The notes under the pieces were generated by a model. It was not told the DNA's origin and searched no databases. It saw only the letters and a list, made by a program, of their open reading frames with translations. Made by a program: the position numbers and the translations under genes. A stretch of 64,000 nucleotides of DNA from JBASEY01 sp964404285 (GTDB lineage Bacteria > CSSED10-310). The stretch covers positions 36,517 through 100,516 of the forward strand of contig CAYOJK010000009.1 of NCBI GenBank assembly GCA_964404285.1. The letters run 5' to 3'. This document shows positions 8,951-18,125 of the stretch, piece after piece (within the stretch, counting starts at the first letter, position 1; each line of letters opens with the position of its first letter).

Positions 8951-9959
8951 TAAAATTCTTCGATCGATAGAGCGATGCCTGGTGACAGGTGCGACTGGAT
9001 TCGTTGGTTCACATCTATCGCTGGCTTTATCCAAACGGGGCGTCTCGGTTCGGGCTCTGATCAGAAACGAATCGCTTCCGATTGTGTCGAAGCTGCGTTC
9101 GTCCGGCGTGGAAATCGTTCGTGGAGACATCACGCAGCCGGATACGGTCATGCCTGCTGTGCAGGACTGTGATACGGTGTTTCATGCTGCAGCGGCGCTG
9201 GGACCGGCAAATCTCGATCCCTGCATCTACAAGGCAGTCAACGCCGATGCCGTCACGTCGATGATCCAAATCTGTCGTGACACTGCGTCTGTCAGTCGTT
9301 TCATTTACGTCTCATCAGTCGGTGTGCTTGGTAATATTCCACCTGGTACACGTGCAGATGAAGGAACCCCGCCAAGGCCACAGGATATTTATGAGATAAC
9401 CAAGTTGGATGGTGAAGAACGGGCGCTTGCTGCAGCGCAAGAAGGTTTTGGAGCTGTTATCGTTCGACCGGGATGGGTTTATGGACCTGGTGATACACGG
9501 ACATTGAAACTGTTTCGGATGATCGCCCGGCGAAAATTCATGATCATCGGTAAAGCTCAAAACAAACAGCACCCCGTTTTCATCGACGATCTGGTTGACG
9601 GTATCATTCTCGCGGCACAAACCAAGGACATCGAAGGACGAGTCTATCACCTTTGCGGACCCGATGTGCTGACGGTAAACGACCTGTGTGAAATAGTCGC
9701 CGCTGCCGCCGGTGTCACGATCTTTCCGCTGCGGCCACCGCTGTGGGCTGTTCGAACACCCGCCAAACTGATTGGTATTCTCTGGTCGCTTTTCGGAGCT
9801 GATCCACCGGTCGATCACCGAAAAGCCGACTTCTTTATCCTCAACAGAGCTTACTCCATTAAACGTGCTAAAGATGAACTGAATTGGACACCTAAAATAC
9901 GGTTTGACGATGGAATACGCGCCACAATTGCATGGTATAAAGAACAGGGAATGCTCTGA
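8940..9959 (+). CDS. NAD-dependent epimerase/dehydratase (extended SDR)
   Basis: 339 residues from the ATG at 8940, chosen because it overlaps the upstream stop closely and leaves the Rossmann motif 'VTGATGFVGSHL' near residues 15-26; an earlier ATG at 8874 would add 22 unlikely residues. The active-site Tyr and Lys lie in 'YEITK' (Tyr about 151, Lys 155). 'VIVRPGWVYGPGD' is typical of nucleotide-sugar epimerases and 3-beta-HSD-like SDRs. It may supply an activated sugar or act on a lipid or sterol-like substrate. It is the last gene of the forward glycan cluster. Confidence 0.8.
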   Translation: MPPDKILRSIERCLVTGATGFVGSHLSLALSKRGVSVRALIRNESLPIVSKLRSSGVEIVRGDITQPDTVMPAVQDCDTVFHAAAALGPANLDPCIYKAVNADAVTSMIQICRDTASVSRFIYVSSVGVLGNIPPGTRADEGTPPRPQDIYEITKLDGEERALAAAQEGFGAVIVRPGWVYGPGDTRTLKLFRMIARRKFMIIGKAQNKQHPVFIDDLVDGIILAAQTKDIEGRVYHLCGPDVLTVNDLCEIVAAAAGVTIFPLRPPLWAVRTPAKLIGILWSLFGADPPVDHRKADFFILNRAYSIKRAKDELNWTPKIRFDDGIRATIAWYKEQGML

Positions 9960-9996
9960 ACAATATCGAAAAACACATTGAATATCTATTGTGTAT

Positions 9997-10024
9997 TTCG
10001 ATTCCTGTAATTCAATGATACAAT
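9997..10024 (+). promoter_or_regulatory. Possible sigma70-type promoter of the retropepsin/PDZ gene
   Basis: TTCGAT (9997-10002) and TACAAT (10019-10024) are separated by 16 bp, about 35 bp before the start codon at 10059. The -35 match is weak. Confidence 0.3.
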
Positions 10025-10058
10025 TTAGAATAGTGTCTTTATTTAAAAGGAGGCAGAG

Positions 10059-11900
10059 ATGAAAAAAGTGACCTTTATTAAATATCTCGTAATTGCAGGA
10101 TGTGTTGCATTGCAGCAGCCGATGCTTTTTTCCGCAGAATTGCCTGAGCTTTTGATCCGTCATCGAGAAGCCGTTGGAACGATCGAGGCTATGGAAGCCG
10201 TCAAATCTCTTACACTTGATTTGGATCTTTCGATGTTGGTTTTAGAAGGAAAAGTTCAGTCAGTCGTTGTAGCGCCTGACAAATCTTGGAGCTTTGTTCA
10301 AGCGCCTGTCTTGGAAATTACCGAGGCGTCCAACGGCCTGATACGATGGAAAAAAGATAAAAACCAGCAGATCACATCCAAAGATGATCAGACAAAATTA
10401 AATCATTATGCCCCTGTATTGTCGGAGTTTCAGTACCTGTTTCCGAATCCGGAAATTTCTGTTTGGGATGAGGGCTCAGAAACAATTGACGGTATTGAAT
10501 ACAGGCTGCTCAAAATCGAGGCTCCCGGATATAAGAAGCCGCGGGTGTTGTACCTCGATCCTGAGACGATGTTAAATGTGCGTGAAGAAACGGAAGAGGA
10601 AGGCATATCGATGATCGTCACTCACTCAGATTTCCGGGAAATCGAAGGGCTGACTCTCCCGTTCAAATCCGTTCAGCAGGCGTTGATTCCCGGAATGCCT
10701 CCAACAACCCTGACAGTGACGAACATTCGCGTCAACGAACCGGTTAACATGGTCATCTTCGAACCCCCGATGGAAACCCTGCATGATTTTGTTTTCGAAG
10801 ACGCCGACCAGGTCACCGTACCAATGATGATTCAAGGTGAACACCTTGTGTTGAATGTTTCGATCAATCAGCATGAACCGGTATTGTTCATTTTGGATTC
10901 AGGAGCGGCTACCACAGTGATTGACGCGTCATACGCCGATGAACTGGGTCTGGAACGAACGGGAGGCATGCATGTCATCGGTGTCGGCGGCGCAGAAGAA
11001 ATAGACAGTATCCAGGTGGATTCATTGGCGGTAGGTGATTTTTCCATCGGATCATTGAATTTATATTGCATGAATTTGTCTACAATATCAAAAATGTTAG
11101 GCCTTGAAGACCGACTCAAAGGGATCGTGGGATACGACCTTTTCGTTCGAACTGTATTGACGCTGGATTATGTTGGAAAAACCCTGACTATATCGCATCC
11201 CGATCATTTTGACTACCAGGGTTCCAGCAGCGTGATTCCCGGTGAAATCACGCATAATCTTTTGTATGTCGATGGTGTTGTGGACGGTGATATTCACGGT
11301 AAACTCCGTCTGGATACCGGCGCTGCCGGCGGTTTGCATCTTCATGCCGGTCATTTGAAAAAGCAGGGCGTCATGGATCGCTACGAAGGAAAGCATGATA
11401 TTGAGGTGCATGGAGCTGGTGGAGAAATCAGGCTTCAACTTGTCGAGGTCGATACATTGCAAATCGGTGATTACATTGTCGAAAAACCGATATCGACCCT
11501 GAATACCGGTGAAGGCAGCAGCGTTTTAGATACCCTGGACGCGATGGCAACTGTCGGCAACCAGGTGTTTTCACAATTTATCGTGACGTTCGATTTTCCC
11601 AATTCCCGATTGATATTAGAGCCTGCAGAAACAACATTATTCTTTCTAAACGAAATCGGTCTATCCGTAATTGAGGATGAAAAAGGTGATTTTATCGTAT
11701 CATCAGTTTGGGAAGGGTCTCCTGCAAAAAAAGCTGGATTGTTAGAGGACGATCACATCATACAATTCGAAAAGCTTCGTTCTGGAAAAGATATGACTAT
11801 CGACACTGTAAAGCAGTTACTTGACAACCAAGAAAAAACACAATTTAAAATCAAAATCAAGCGAGATGGCAAGGTGCGCAAATTTAAGCTGAAATGGTGA
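10059..11900 (+). CDS. Retropepsin-like aspartic protease with C-terminal PDZ domain
   Basis: 613 residues with an AAAGGAGG ribosome binding site at about 10047. An N-terminal hydrophobic stretch (about 8-26) looks like a signal peptide. Residues 30-250 read as a lipoprotein-carrier-like or outer-membrane-factor-like region. Two aspartic-protease-type halves follow: 'LFILDSGAATTVIDA' (Asp 280) and 'LRLDTGAAGGLHLHA' (Asp 419), with a hydrophobic 'GIVGYDLF' flap-like phrase between them. A PDZ domain closes the protein ('GDFIVSSVWEGSPAKKAGL', about 526-610). It is probably a periplasmic or surface protease. It stands alone between glycan genes and may carry its own promoter. Confidence 0.75.
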   Translation: MKKVTFIKYLVIAGCVALQQPMLFSAELPELLIRHREAVGTIEAMEAVKSLTLDLDLSMLVLEGKVQSVVVAPDKSWSFVQAPVLEITEASNGLIRWKKDKNQQITSKDDQTKLNHYAPVLSEFQYLFPNPEISVWDEGSETIDGIEYRLLKIEAPGYKKPRVLYLDPETMLNVREETEEEGISMIVTHSDFREIEGLTLPFKSVQQALIPGMPPTTLTVTNIRVNEPVNMVIFEPPMETLHDFVFEDADQVTVPMMIQGEHLVLNVSINQHEPVLFILDSGAATTVIDASYADELGLERTGGMHVIGVGGAEEIDSIQVDSLAVGDFSIGSLNLYCMNLSTISKMLGLEDRLKGIVGYDLFVRTVLTLDYVGKTLTISHPDHFDYQGSSSVIPGEITHNLLYVDGVVDGDIHGKLRLDTGAAGGLHLHAGHLKKQGVMDRYEGKHDIEVHGAGGEIRLQLVEVDTLQIGDYIVEKPISTLNTGEGSSVLDTLDAMATVGNQVFSQFIVTFDFPNSRLILEPAETTLFFLNEIGLSVIEDEKGDFIVSSVWEGSPAKKAGLLEDDHIIQFEKLRSGKDMTIDTVKQLLDNQEKTQFKIKIKRDGKVRKFKLKW

Positions 11901-11953
11901 TGTCACAGAAGTAGTGCAAGGTGGCTTTGGCCATTCGAAAAACTCGAAAAGGA

Positions 11954-14080
11954 TTAATGAGTGGACAGCCAGTTCCGAATTTTGCACCACTGGTCAAAGG
12001 ACAGCAAGTCAGCATGAAAATCGATCGACTTGGTGGAATGAATATCGATGCTTTCCGGCTGATACTGAATGATATGCTTCTGAAGAGTTTGGGATAGAGT
12101 AAATTCCAGCAAACCACTTGAAGGAATAACATAGGGTAATTCAAGAGTTATATTGTTTGTTTCGAGATGCGCAGCTTTGTCCACAATGCGGAGTTCTCTG
12201 TCTTTTGGATATAGAAGAAGTATAGTTCTTCCAGGATTGTGGAAACCCAATCGAACTTGTCTATTCGCTGTTTCAAAAAACGCGACTATCGGCTTCAACA
12301 ATTTTTTTTCCGGTGGTGTCAGTTCAATAACAAGACTGTCTGTCAGAACATCAAAATTCCTGAAATTCGGACGTCGGGACAGATGAGATTCAACCTCGTG
12401 CGGGGTCACCGTTCCATAAAGCCTACAGTCGATAAAGACATGTGAAATGCCCAAAGCTTTCAGATAATCGAGACTTTGAAAATGCGGAAAATTATCGACT
12501 TGTTTTTCATATATCTGGCCCAGCGGCGGTGAATATGCTGTGTGCCCCTCCGGAATGGGAAGCATATGAAATATCGAGCAGTACATTGCGAGAGGCCTAT
12601 TGGTCACATATTGGATGGTATTGTGTTTATCGCGATATGGATAGAATGTCGCCACTGCTTTCGCGCCAGGTATTGGCTTCGAAAAGCATTCTGCCACCTG
12701 ATTCCGATTGGGTAGAGGCATGATAGAAAAAGGTTTATTCTGTGTTTCGATGACGATTAGAAGAAAAATAGTTATTGTAACGATATTTTTTAGAGTTTGG
12801 TTTTTATTTCTAATGAAAAAAGCGATTGCTACTCCTGTAAAAAACAATATCGCAGTATAAAAAATCAGAACAAAATCCTGTGGGCCTCGGAGGCCTTTCA
12901 TCAGTGGTACTATTTGCACCAGGTAGTAATACGGCAGCTTCCACTCTTTGTTCGCCATAGTAAAGTAAGGTCCCAAAGATAGCAATATTGCTGGCAAAAG
13001 CGTCAACAATAAATACAATTCTGTTCGGGTATGGTCTTTTCTTTGCCACTTCTTTGGTATAAATGTAATTACGATCCCACATGCAGCCAGGACATATAAA
13101 ACGAACCCCGGAAAATAGCCGCTTTTGCTGAGTCGTTTGAATGATTTGTCGAATAAAATATCACCATAAAGAAGATTTTGCCTGGGTACAGTCAGATAAG
13201 TTTTTGGTGAAACTGACAACGGGGCGCCCAGTTTACGTTCAAATTGTGGAAATGCTTTGTTATGTTTTAGATAAGGCGTCATAGTGAATAGCAACACCGG
13301 TGTCACTATCAGTAAAAGAATAATGACACCTTTTAGCGTATCACGTCTCAGCAAAAGACGGCGGCAGCACAACAGAAGGTGTAAACAATAAAAACCGATT
13401 AAAAAGAAAAGAATAACTGTCAGATACCAGGTAGAAATAATTTGAAAAGCTAATACAAGAGCCAGACCAAACGCATATCTCAGGCGGCGTGTGATCAAAT
13501 ACCTGTCGATCAGAAATAGACTTAAGGGGAGACTGAAAAATGCCGACTTGTGGATGGTGGCCATACGCACATAATGGTAAGGAAGGAGTAAAGCAGCGGC
13601 TCCTGTTATAAATCCTGCGTGAAACAAACCGGTTTTATACCGCACATACAGAAATACTGCTAACCCAGTCAATAAAAGATGTGAAAGCAAAATCCAGTTA
13701 TAGGTCAGTGCTGGTAGATCAAATATTTTTGCGATAGGTAACCCTATGATTGCCTGTCCAAGATAGCAATCCATGAAAGCCATACTGTTGGGATAAGGAT
13801 AATAAATATTTGCGTCGAACAGTGCCGAGGGCTTATGTCCCAGCGCATGAATAAACCAATGATGAGCCCAGACAGCTATGCTGATATCATAATCCCACTC
13901 GGTTATATTTTTCCATTGCAGGAATGCATTCGGGCTATGTTTATTCAGATAAATACCCGGATTATAAATAACGGAACTGGCAATTTGCCTATATAAAGGG
14001 CGAGTCTGGAACAATAACAGAAGCAGAAGCAAAAGCGCTGCTATCAGAATTTCTTTTTTCCGGACAGGTCTTTCATTCAT
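11954..14080 (-). CDS. GT-C type multi-pass membrane protein (YfhO/glycosyltransferase-like)
   Basis: About 708 residues from the ATG at 14080, which has a GGGG-rich site 8-10 bp upstream; a TTG at 14098 would add six residues. The N-terminal two thirds has ten or more hydrophobic helices. The first outside loop carries 'WDYDISIAVWAHHWFIHAL', with acidic residues placed as in GT-C enzymes that use lipid-phosphate sugars. The C-terminal third is soluble and probably periplasmic. It would add sugars outside the inner membrane or be an orphan of that fold. It is divergent from the GT2 gene at 14272, which could provide the lipid-linked sugar. Confidence 0.65.
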   Translation of the reverse strand: MNERPVRKKEILIAALLLLLLLLFQTRPLYRQIASSVIYNPGIYLNKHSPNAFLQWKNITEWDYDISIAVWAHHWFIHALGHKPSALFDANIYYPYPNSMAFMDCYLGQAIIGLPIAKIFDLPALTYNWILLSHLLLTGLAVFLYVRYKTGLFHAGFITGAAALLLPYHYVRMATIHKSAFFSLPLSLFLIDRYLITRRLRYAFGLALVLAFQIISTWYLTVILFFLIGFYCLHLLLCCRRLLLRRDTLKGVIILLLIVTPVLLFTMTPYLKHNKAFPQFERKLGAPLSVSPKTYLTVPRQNLLYGDILFDKSFKRLSKSGYFPGFVLYVLAACGIVITFIPKKWQRKDHTRTELYLLLTLLPAILLSLGPYFTMANKEWKLPYYYLVQIVPLMKGLRGPQDFVLIFYTAILFFTGVAIAFFIRNKNQTLKNIVTITIFLLIVIETQNKPFSIMPLPNRNQVAECFSKPIPGAKAVATFYPYRDKHNTIQYVTNRPLAMYCSIFHMLPIPEGHTAYSPPLGQIYEKQVDNFPHFQSLDYLKALGISHVFIDCRLYGTVTPHEVESHLSRRPNFRNFDVLTDSLVIELTPPEKKLLKPIVAFFETANRQVRLGFHNPGRTILLLYPKDRELRIVDKAAHLETNNITLELPYVIPSSGLLEFTLSQTLQKHIIQYQPESIDIHSTKSIDFHADLLSFDQWCKIRNWLSTH

Positions 14081-14271
14081 GGTAAACCCCAAATCCAATG
14101 AATAGCACGAAATATGACGAAACTCACGCTTGCCTACAACTATTTTTCACTGCCGTCAGTAACATGCTTTTTACGGGTTTCAACGGTTAATGTTGTGAGC
14201 ATATAAACAGCGCTTTAAAAACAAGTCTTTTAAAGATAAAATAAGAAATGGTTATCCGGAGCGCATCTTTT

Positions 14272-15021
14272 ATGAACCTGTCCATTATTCTCCCAGCCTA
14301 TAATGAGAAACAAATTATCGCCCAGACACTCGATGCCCATCTTAGTTGGGAAACACCAGAAAATGTCGTTTTACATGAGGTCATCGTAGTTGATGATGGT
14401 AGTACAGATCAGACCGGATCAATTGTAGCGACCTACAGCAAGGCACATCCCTGTATCAAATTGGTAAATCTTCCCTTCAACCAGGGAAAAGGCGCTGCAT
14501 TGAAACAAGGTGTTATGATGGCTGAGGGCGAGATCATCGGCTGTGTCGATGCTGATATGACATATCCACCTGAGCTTTATGATGGCTTTGTTCAGGCTAT
14601 CCTGGAACATAAAGCCGACATTGCAATTGGCAACCGGTATCATGACACTTTACAATTCGCCACTCAGTATTCATCAATTCGACGCATGGCAAGCATAGGT
14701 TTTAAGTTTGTTGCTCGAAAATTTGGGCTGTCAACCTTTTCAGATAGTCAGTGTGGCATTAAATTTTTTTCGCGATCTTCGGCGCTCTCACTTTTTCAAC
14801 ACCTGCAAAGTTCAGGGTTTTTATATGACCTGGAAATTCTTGCTGCAGCCTCCACTATTAACCTGAATATCCATGAAATTCCGGTGACTATGCAAAATTG
14901 TTCTCCATCGAAAATTAAATTGTATCGGCAGTTTTTGCCAATAACCACCGGCCTTTTCAAGCTTCTGATCAAGCAACATCTTTGTAAATCACGTTCAATA
15001 CCGGTAAACGATAAAGACTGA
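14272..15021 (+). CDS. Glycosyltransferase family 2 (dolichyl-phosphate-mannose-synthase-like)
   Basis: 249 residues from the ATG at 14272, which has GGAG 11 bp upstream; a start at 14248 would add eight residues. It has 'SIILPAYNEKQII', the 'VVDDGSTDQTG' loop, 'GKGAALKQG' and 'CVDADMTYPPEL' (DxD-like metal site), the arrangement of DPM1-like polyprenyl-phosphate sugar synthases. No C-terminal membrane helices are seen, so it works at the cytoplasmic face. Placed next to the divergent GT-C protein, it plausibly makes the polyprenyl-phosphate sugar that protein uses. Confidence 0.8.
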   Translation: MNLSIILPAYNEKQIIAQTLDAHLSWETPENVVLHEVIVVDDGSTDQTGSIVATYSKAHPCIKLVNLPFNQGKGAALKQGVMMAEGEIIGCVDADMTYPPELYDGFVQAILEHKADIAIGNRYHDTLQFATQYSSIRRMASIGFKFVARKFGLSTFSDSQCGIKFFSRSSALSLFQHLQSSGFLYDLEILAAASTINLNIHEIPVTMQNCSPSKIKLYRQFLPITTGLFKLLIKQHLCKSRSIPVNDKD

Positions 15022-15109
15022 TTAAATCCTGTTATCTTTGAACACACGAATGATGTTTTTTTTGCCAATTTTATTTTTCCGTATTAGTGTATTTCGGTGA
15101 TGTGAGGAG

Positions 15110-16948
15110 ATGTTGAAACAGGGTAAGGAAATAAATCAGCGAATCGGTGATCGCTATGAGATTCGCAGCCTGCTTGGTAGTGGCGGGATGGCGGACGTTT
15201 ATCTGGCGTACGATGCGCATCTGATGCGGGATATCGCATTGAAAATACTGCGCTTTGATCCGTCTTTGGACATAGAACACAACGAAAAACAGAAGGTGCG
15301 GCTGCTACGGGAAGCCCGTGCGGCAGCGCGACTCAGTCACCCTGGTATTGTGGTAATACATGATCTAGGTGAGTCCGAAAGTCGGCCTTTCATTTCGATG
15401 GAATATATTCAAGGCCGGAATCTGCGAGAAATGCTCCGGGAATACCATGAACGGGGTCAAGGACTTCCTGTCGGACTGATTTTGAACATAGCGCGCCAGG
15501 TTGCGGCGGCGCTGGATTATGCGCACAGCCAAAGTGTCATCCACCGGGATATAAAACCTGAAAATATCATGGTGACACCGGAAGGAGTCTGTAAAATCAC
15601 CGATTTCGGCATCGCACGCAGCTATGTTGCCGGGTTGCGCACCTTGACTCCGCACGGCAAATTGGTCTGCACCTATCATTATGCCGCCCCGGAATATTTT
15701 CAGGGTGGTGAAGCGAACGCGCATGGAGACCAGTTCAGTTTAGGATGCGTGTTGTATGAACTGCTTACCGGCCGCTTCGCATTTGGCGGTGAAGAGATGC
15801 ATCAAATCTGGTACCGCATCACTCAGGTGACACCGGTACCACCGTCGGATATCGCTTTCGGCTTGCCGGAAAGTGTCAATCCGATCATTTTGAAAATGCT
15901 GGCGAAAACACCTGAGAAGCGATATCGAACGTGTGGAGAAGCGGTAACGGCACTGGAAACAGCCCTGGCGAACCTGGACACTTCACTTCATTTTAAGGCT
16001 AACGTGTCGTCTGATGAAGAGGACTGCTCATCGTTTTTACCGGGTAAAGCAGTGACAGTGGCAGCGTCCATCGACGAATCCAGCACAGATCAAAGTTCTG
16101 ATGAGAATCTTCTAAAATCGATTTCAGCGGACAGCGACCAGAAAACGCAACCGATATTTATCAGGACAAAAACCTTGTGGTGGGGAGTTTTGATCATTTT
16201 TGTCGTTTTCGGTGTTTTTATGGTGATGTGGGGAAATAAAAAAAAGATTTTCAAGCTTCCTGTTTCGCCAGCGATAGATAGCAGTTTGATTGACCAGATA
16301 GAGATAAAACCGGAGACTCCGATAGCGACGACAATGATCGAAGAAGTGATAGTCCGGCCGACGGAACAGCCTGTGTTGACGCTGGAACCAACAGTGTCCC
16401 CCACTTCAATACCGGAACCAACAGAAGAGGCTCCGTCGTCGCCGATACCCGTGATAACGGTAATGCCGGCTATCGGCGATCGTGTCACACCGACACAAGA
16501 AGAACCGGGTGGGCTGAGCGATGATGTATCGGCAATTTTTCTCCTGTCACCAACCCCTGAAAAGACGATATCTCCGAGGACGACTCGAACACCTATTCTG
16601 ACGCCGACACCAAAAAAGACGACTACGCCGGAGCTGACATGGACGGAAACTCCGACACCGACTTGGACATCGAGTCCGATACCAACTTGGACCTCGACAC
16701 CGAGTCCGGTATCGACAACAGTGGAGCCGACTGCGCTGGATGTAATTATAACACCGGAAATTATATTGGACGATATAACTGAAGGATCGGATGGCGATCG
16801 ACCAGAATCAGTGACGGAAGGTGAATATGACGACGCAACTGCGGGTGATTTGGGGGCTGATGCTACAATGACTCCGACGCCGTCCGCAACGAGTTCTCCC
16901 ACAGATCAGCGGAAAAAGAACAAGCGGGAACCGTGGGTTCCGTTTTAA
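15110..16948 (+). CDS. Hanks-type Ser/Thr protein kinase with Pro/Thr-rich outer region
   Basis: 612 residues. The kinase domain covers about 16-285: glycine loop 'LLGSGGMADVYLAYD' (21-35), catalytic Lys 45 in 'IALKIL', 'HRDIKPEN' (Asp 147) and 'DFGIAR' (Asp 165), so all catalytic residues are present. A linker follows, then one membrane helix at about 354-375, and an outer part rich in Thr and Pro with repeats of the 'TPTWTS' type. That outer part resembles a stalk rather than a PASTA sensor. The start is uncertain: the GAGGAG lies directly against the ATG at 15110, so a TTG three bases later is possible. It is monocistronic, upstream of a tRNA cluster. Confidence 0.85.
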   Translation: MLKQGKEINQRIGDRYEIRSLLGSGGMADVYLAYDAHLMRDIALKILRFDPSLDIEHNEKQKVRLLREARAAARLSHPGIVVIHDLGESESRPFISMEYIQGRNLREMLREYHERGQGLPVGLILNIARQVAAALDYAHSQSVIHRDIKPENIMVTPEGVCKITDFGIARSYVAGLRTLTPHGKLVCTYHYAAPEYFQGGEANAHGDQFSLGCVLYELLTGRFAFGGEEMHQIWYRITQVTPVPPSDIAFGLPESVNPIILKMLAKTPEKRYRTCGEAVTALETALANLDTSLHFKANVSSDEEDCSSFLPGKAVTVAASIDESSTDQSSDENLLKSISADSDQKTQPIFIRTKTLWWGVLIIFVVFGVFMVMWGNKKKIFKLPVSPAIDSSLIDQIEIKPETPIATTMIEEVIVRPTEQPVLTLEPTVSPTSIPEPTEEAPSSPIPVITVMPAIGDRVTPTQEEPGGLSDDVSAIFLLSPTPEKTISPRTTRTPILTPTPKKTTTPELTWTETPTPTWTSSPIPTWTSTPSPVSTTVEPTALDVIITPEIILDDITEGSDGDRPESVTEGEYDDATAGDLGADATMTPTPSATSSPTDQRKKNKREPWVPF

Positions 16949-16985
16949 TTGGGTATTATCCGGTGATAAACGCTTTTGTGAACTC

Positions 16986-17013
16986 TTGACACGGAGTTGG
17001 ATTTGTTTATAAT
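16986..17013 (+). promoter_or_regulatory. Sigma70-type promoter of the tRNA cluster
   Basis: TTGACA (16986-16991) and TATAAT (17008-17013) both match consensus with a 16-bp spacer, about 37 bp before the first tRNA. Confidence 0.75.
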
Positions 17014-17050
17014 TGCATCGCTTTCGGTGCGGGAATTACGTGCCGGGTAC

Positions 17051-17140
17051 GGAGGGATGGCCGAGTGGTTGAAGGCGGCGGTCTTGAAAACCGTTGAGCG
17101 TTTACGCGTTCCGTGGGTTCGAATCCTACTCCCTCCGCCA
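17051..17140 (+). tRNA. tRNA-Ser(UGA)
   Basis: The 7-bp acceptor GGAGGGA pairs with TCCCTCC, there is a long variable arm as in class II tRNAs, the anticodon loop is 'cttgaaa' with anticodon TGA, and the T-loop is 'ttcgaat'. The 3' CCA is encoded in the DNA, unlike in the next two tRNAs. Confidence 0.93.
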
Positions 17141-17153
17141 TAGTTTTTGAAAC

Positions 17154-17242
17154 GGAGAGGTGCCCGAGAGGCCGAAGGGAGCGGTTTGCTAAACCGTCGT
17201 ATGAGGAAACTTGTACCGTGGGTTCGACTCCCACCCTCTCCG
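17154..17242 (+). tRNA. tRNA-Ser(GCU)
   Basis: Acceptor GGAGAGG pairs with CCTCTCC, the anticodon loop 'tttgctaaa' gives anticodon GCT, and there is a long variable arm and a 'ttcgact' T-loop. CCA is not encoded. It lies 13 bp after the first tRNA-Ser and is probably transcribed with it. Confidence 0.93.
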
Positions 17243-17258
17243 CTGAAAGTGGTTTTCA

Positions 17259-17332
17259 GCGCCCATAGCTCAGTTGGATAGAGCGTTTGACTACGAATCA
17301 AAAGGCCGCAAGTTCGAGTCTTGCTGGGCGCA
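17259..17332 (+). tRNA. tRNA-Arg(ACG)
   Basis: Acceptor GCGCCCA pairs with TGGGCGC, the D-arm is 'gctcagttggatagagc', the anticodon loop 'ctacgaa' gives ACG, and the T-arm is 'gcaagttcgagtcttgc'. It is the last tRNA of the cluster. The 35.6-kb repeat-bounded segment begins 20 bp after its 3' end, a common place for insertions. Confidence 0.93.
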
Positions 17333-17443
17333 TAAAAAATAATGGCAGTGGATGATCACTTTACCGCTTGATTCTGCTTCATCAAGAACCCCTGACAAAT
17401 TTTGATGCGCTTCTGAATAGGCATAAATGCGTATTTTGTTCAT
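17291..17443 (-). pseudogene. Truncated Phd/YefM-like antitoxin remnant (left copy)
   Basis: From the ATG at 17443 the first 30 codons are identical to the intact antitoxin-like gene at 53075-52824, up to base 17352. The homology then ends and the frame runs antisense into tRNA-Arg, stopping at 17291. Only the N-terminal fold half is kept, so this copy should be non-functional. It marks the left end of the 441-bp repeat. Confidence 0.8.
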
Positions 17444-17792
17444 TCGAAAGTTGTCGTTAATTAGTCTGTTAGATAATACAGGTTATCCCGCATCCGGATG
17501 GATCCTTTTGATTCCAGAGATTTGAACCACTGATTAACAACCGTGAACAGATTTCCATCAGGGTCCCATTTTTCGGGATCATAACCAATTATGAACTCAT
17601 AAATCCGCCAATCATCAAACCCATCCTCGTAGCCTTTTTCGCTGTAATCAAAATCGATATCGATATCATCGGTTTTGATTCGGACTCCCAAACCATGAAT
17701 GAAAAAAGTCTTCGCAAACGGAGCGGCTTCGTATGCTGCTTTTATTTTGGAACGGTTCGCTTCCCAAGCTAGCGCCCGAGTGTTTGGCGGAA
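17352..17792. repeat. 441-bp direct repeat, left copy
   Basis: By reading the two stretches side by side this sequence appears identical base for base to 52984-53424 (constant offset 35632). It begins 20 bp after tRNA-Arg. It contains the 3' part of the DUF6896-like gene and the 5' part of the Phd-like gene; the full toxin-like gene continues to the right of this copy. Confidence 0.93.
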
Positions 17793-17859
17793 CATCGAGT
17801 TCCCGGTGGATTAAATCTTTGGCTTGCCTTTGCATTTTAATAAAATCTTTTATAATCAT
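17461..17859 (-). CDS. DUF6896-like protein, possible toxin partner of Phd-like antitoxin
   Basis: 132 residues. The core 'FFIHGLGVRIKTDDIDIDFD' followed by 'DGFDDWRIYEF' resembles DUF6896 as I recall it; no catalytic motif can be named. The ATG at 17859 has a GGGAGAAA site. In its native order the gene would be followed by a Phd/YefM-like gene, but here the partner is cut off after 30 codons (17443-17352). An N-terminally truncated copy of this gene is at 53424-53093. Calling it a toxin rests only on the pairing with a Phd-like gene. Confidence 0.55.
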   Translation of the reverse strand: MIIKDFIKMQRQAKDLIHRELDVPPNTRALAWEANRSKIKAAYEAAPFAKTFFIHGLGVRIKTDDIDIDFDYSEKGYEDGFDDWRIYEFIIGYDPEKWDPDGNLFTVVNQWFKSLESKGSIRMRDNLYYLTD

Positions 17860-18044
17860 GGTTTTCTCCCTTTCCCGACTGGATAAAAACTCTCCGGTTT
17901 TTAATCACCCGATAAACTGTTGCGTCCATAATAACATATCTTTGGATATTAAAAATTGATTATTCAAGTACGGATGCATTCAGCCATTTTTCTATATTTT
18001 AAAATCTATGAATAGGCATCTTACACGTGTATCATTGCTGCAGC

Positions 18045-18073
18045 TTGACAGGGAAAATTATTTGGGCTAATCT
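18045..18073 (+). promoter_or_regulatory. Sigma70-type promoter of the lipoprotein / peptide-transport operon
   Basis: TTGACA (18045-18050), a 17-bp spacer, and TAATCT (18068-18073) lie 52 bp before the first start codon of the run of genes that extends to 30692. No other gap in that run is large enough for an obvious promoter. Confidence 0.65.
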
Positions 18074-18125
18074 CCTTTACAGGAAGACTTTTATCAGGAA
18101 AACATGATTTTGGGGAGGTCATTAA

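Noticed and set aside
9315..10163. 282-residue reverse ORF over the epimerase 3' end
   Set aside because: Composition is unlike a folded protein and it overlaps two supported forward genes.
16090..16902. 270-residue reverse ORF opposite the kinase gene
   Set aside because: It is a low-complexity Val/Gly/Ser shadow of the Pro/Thr-rich repeats on the forward strand and has no ribosome binding site.
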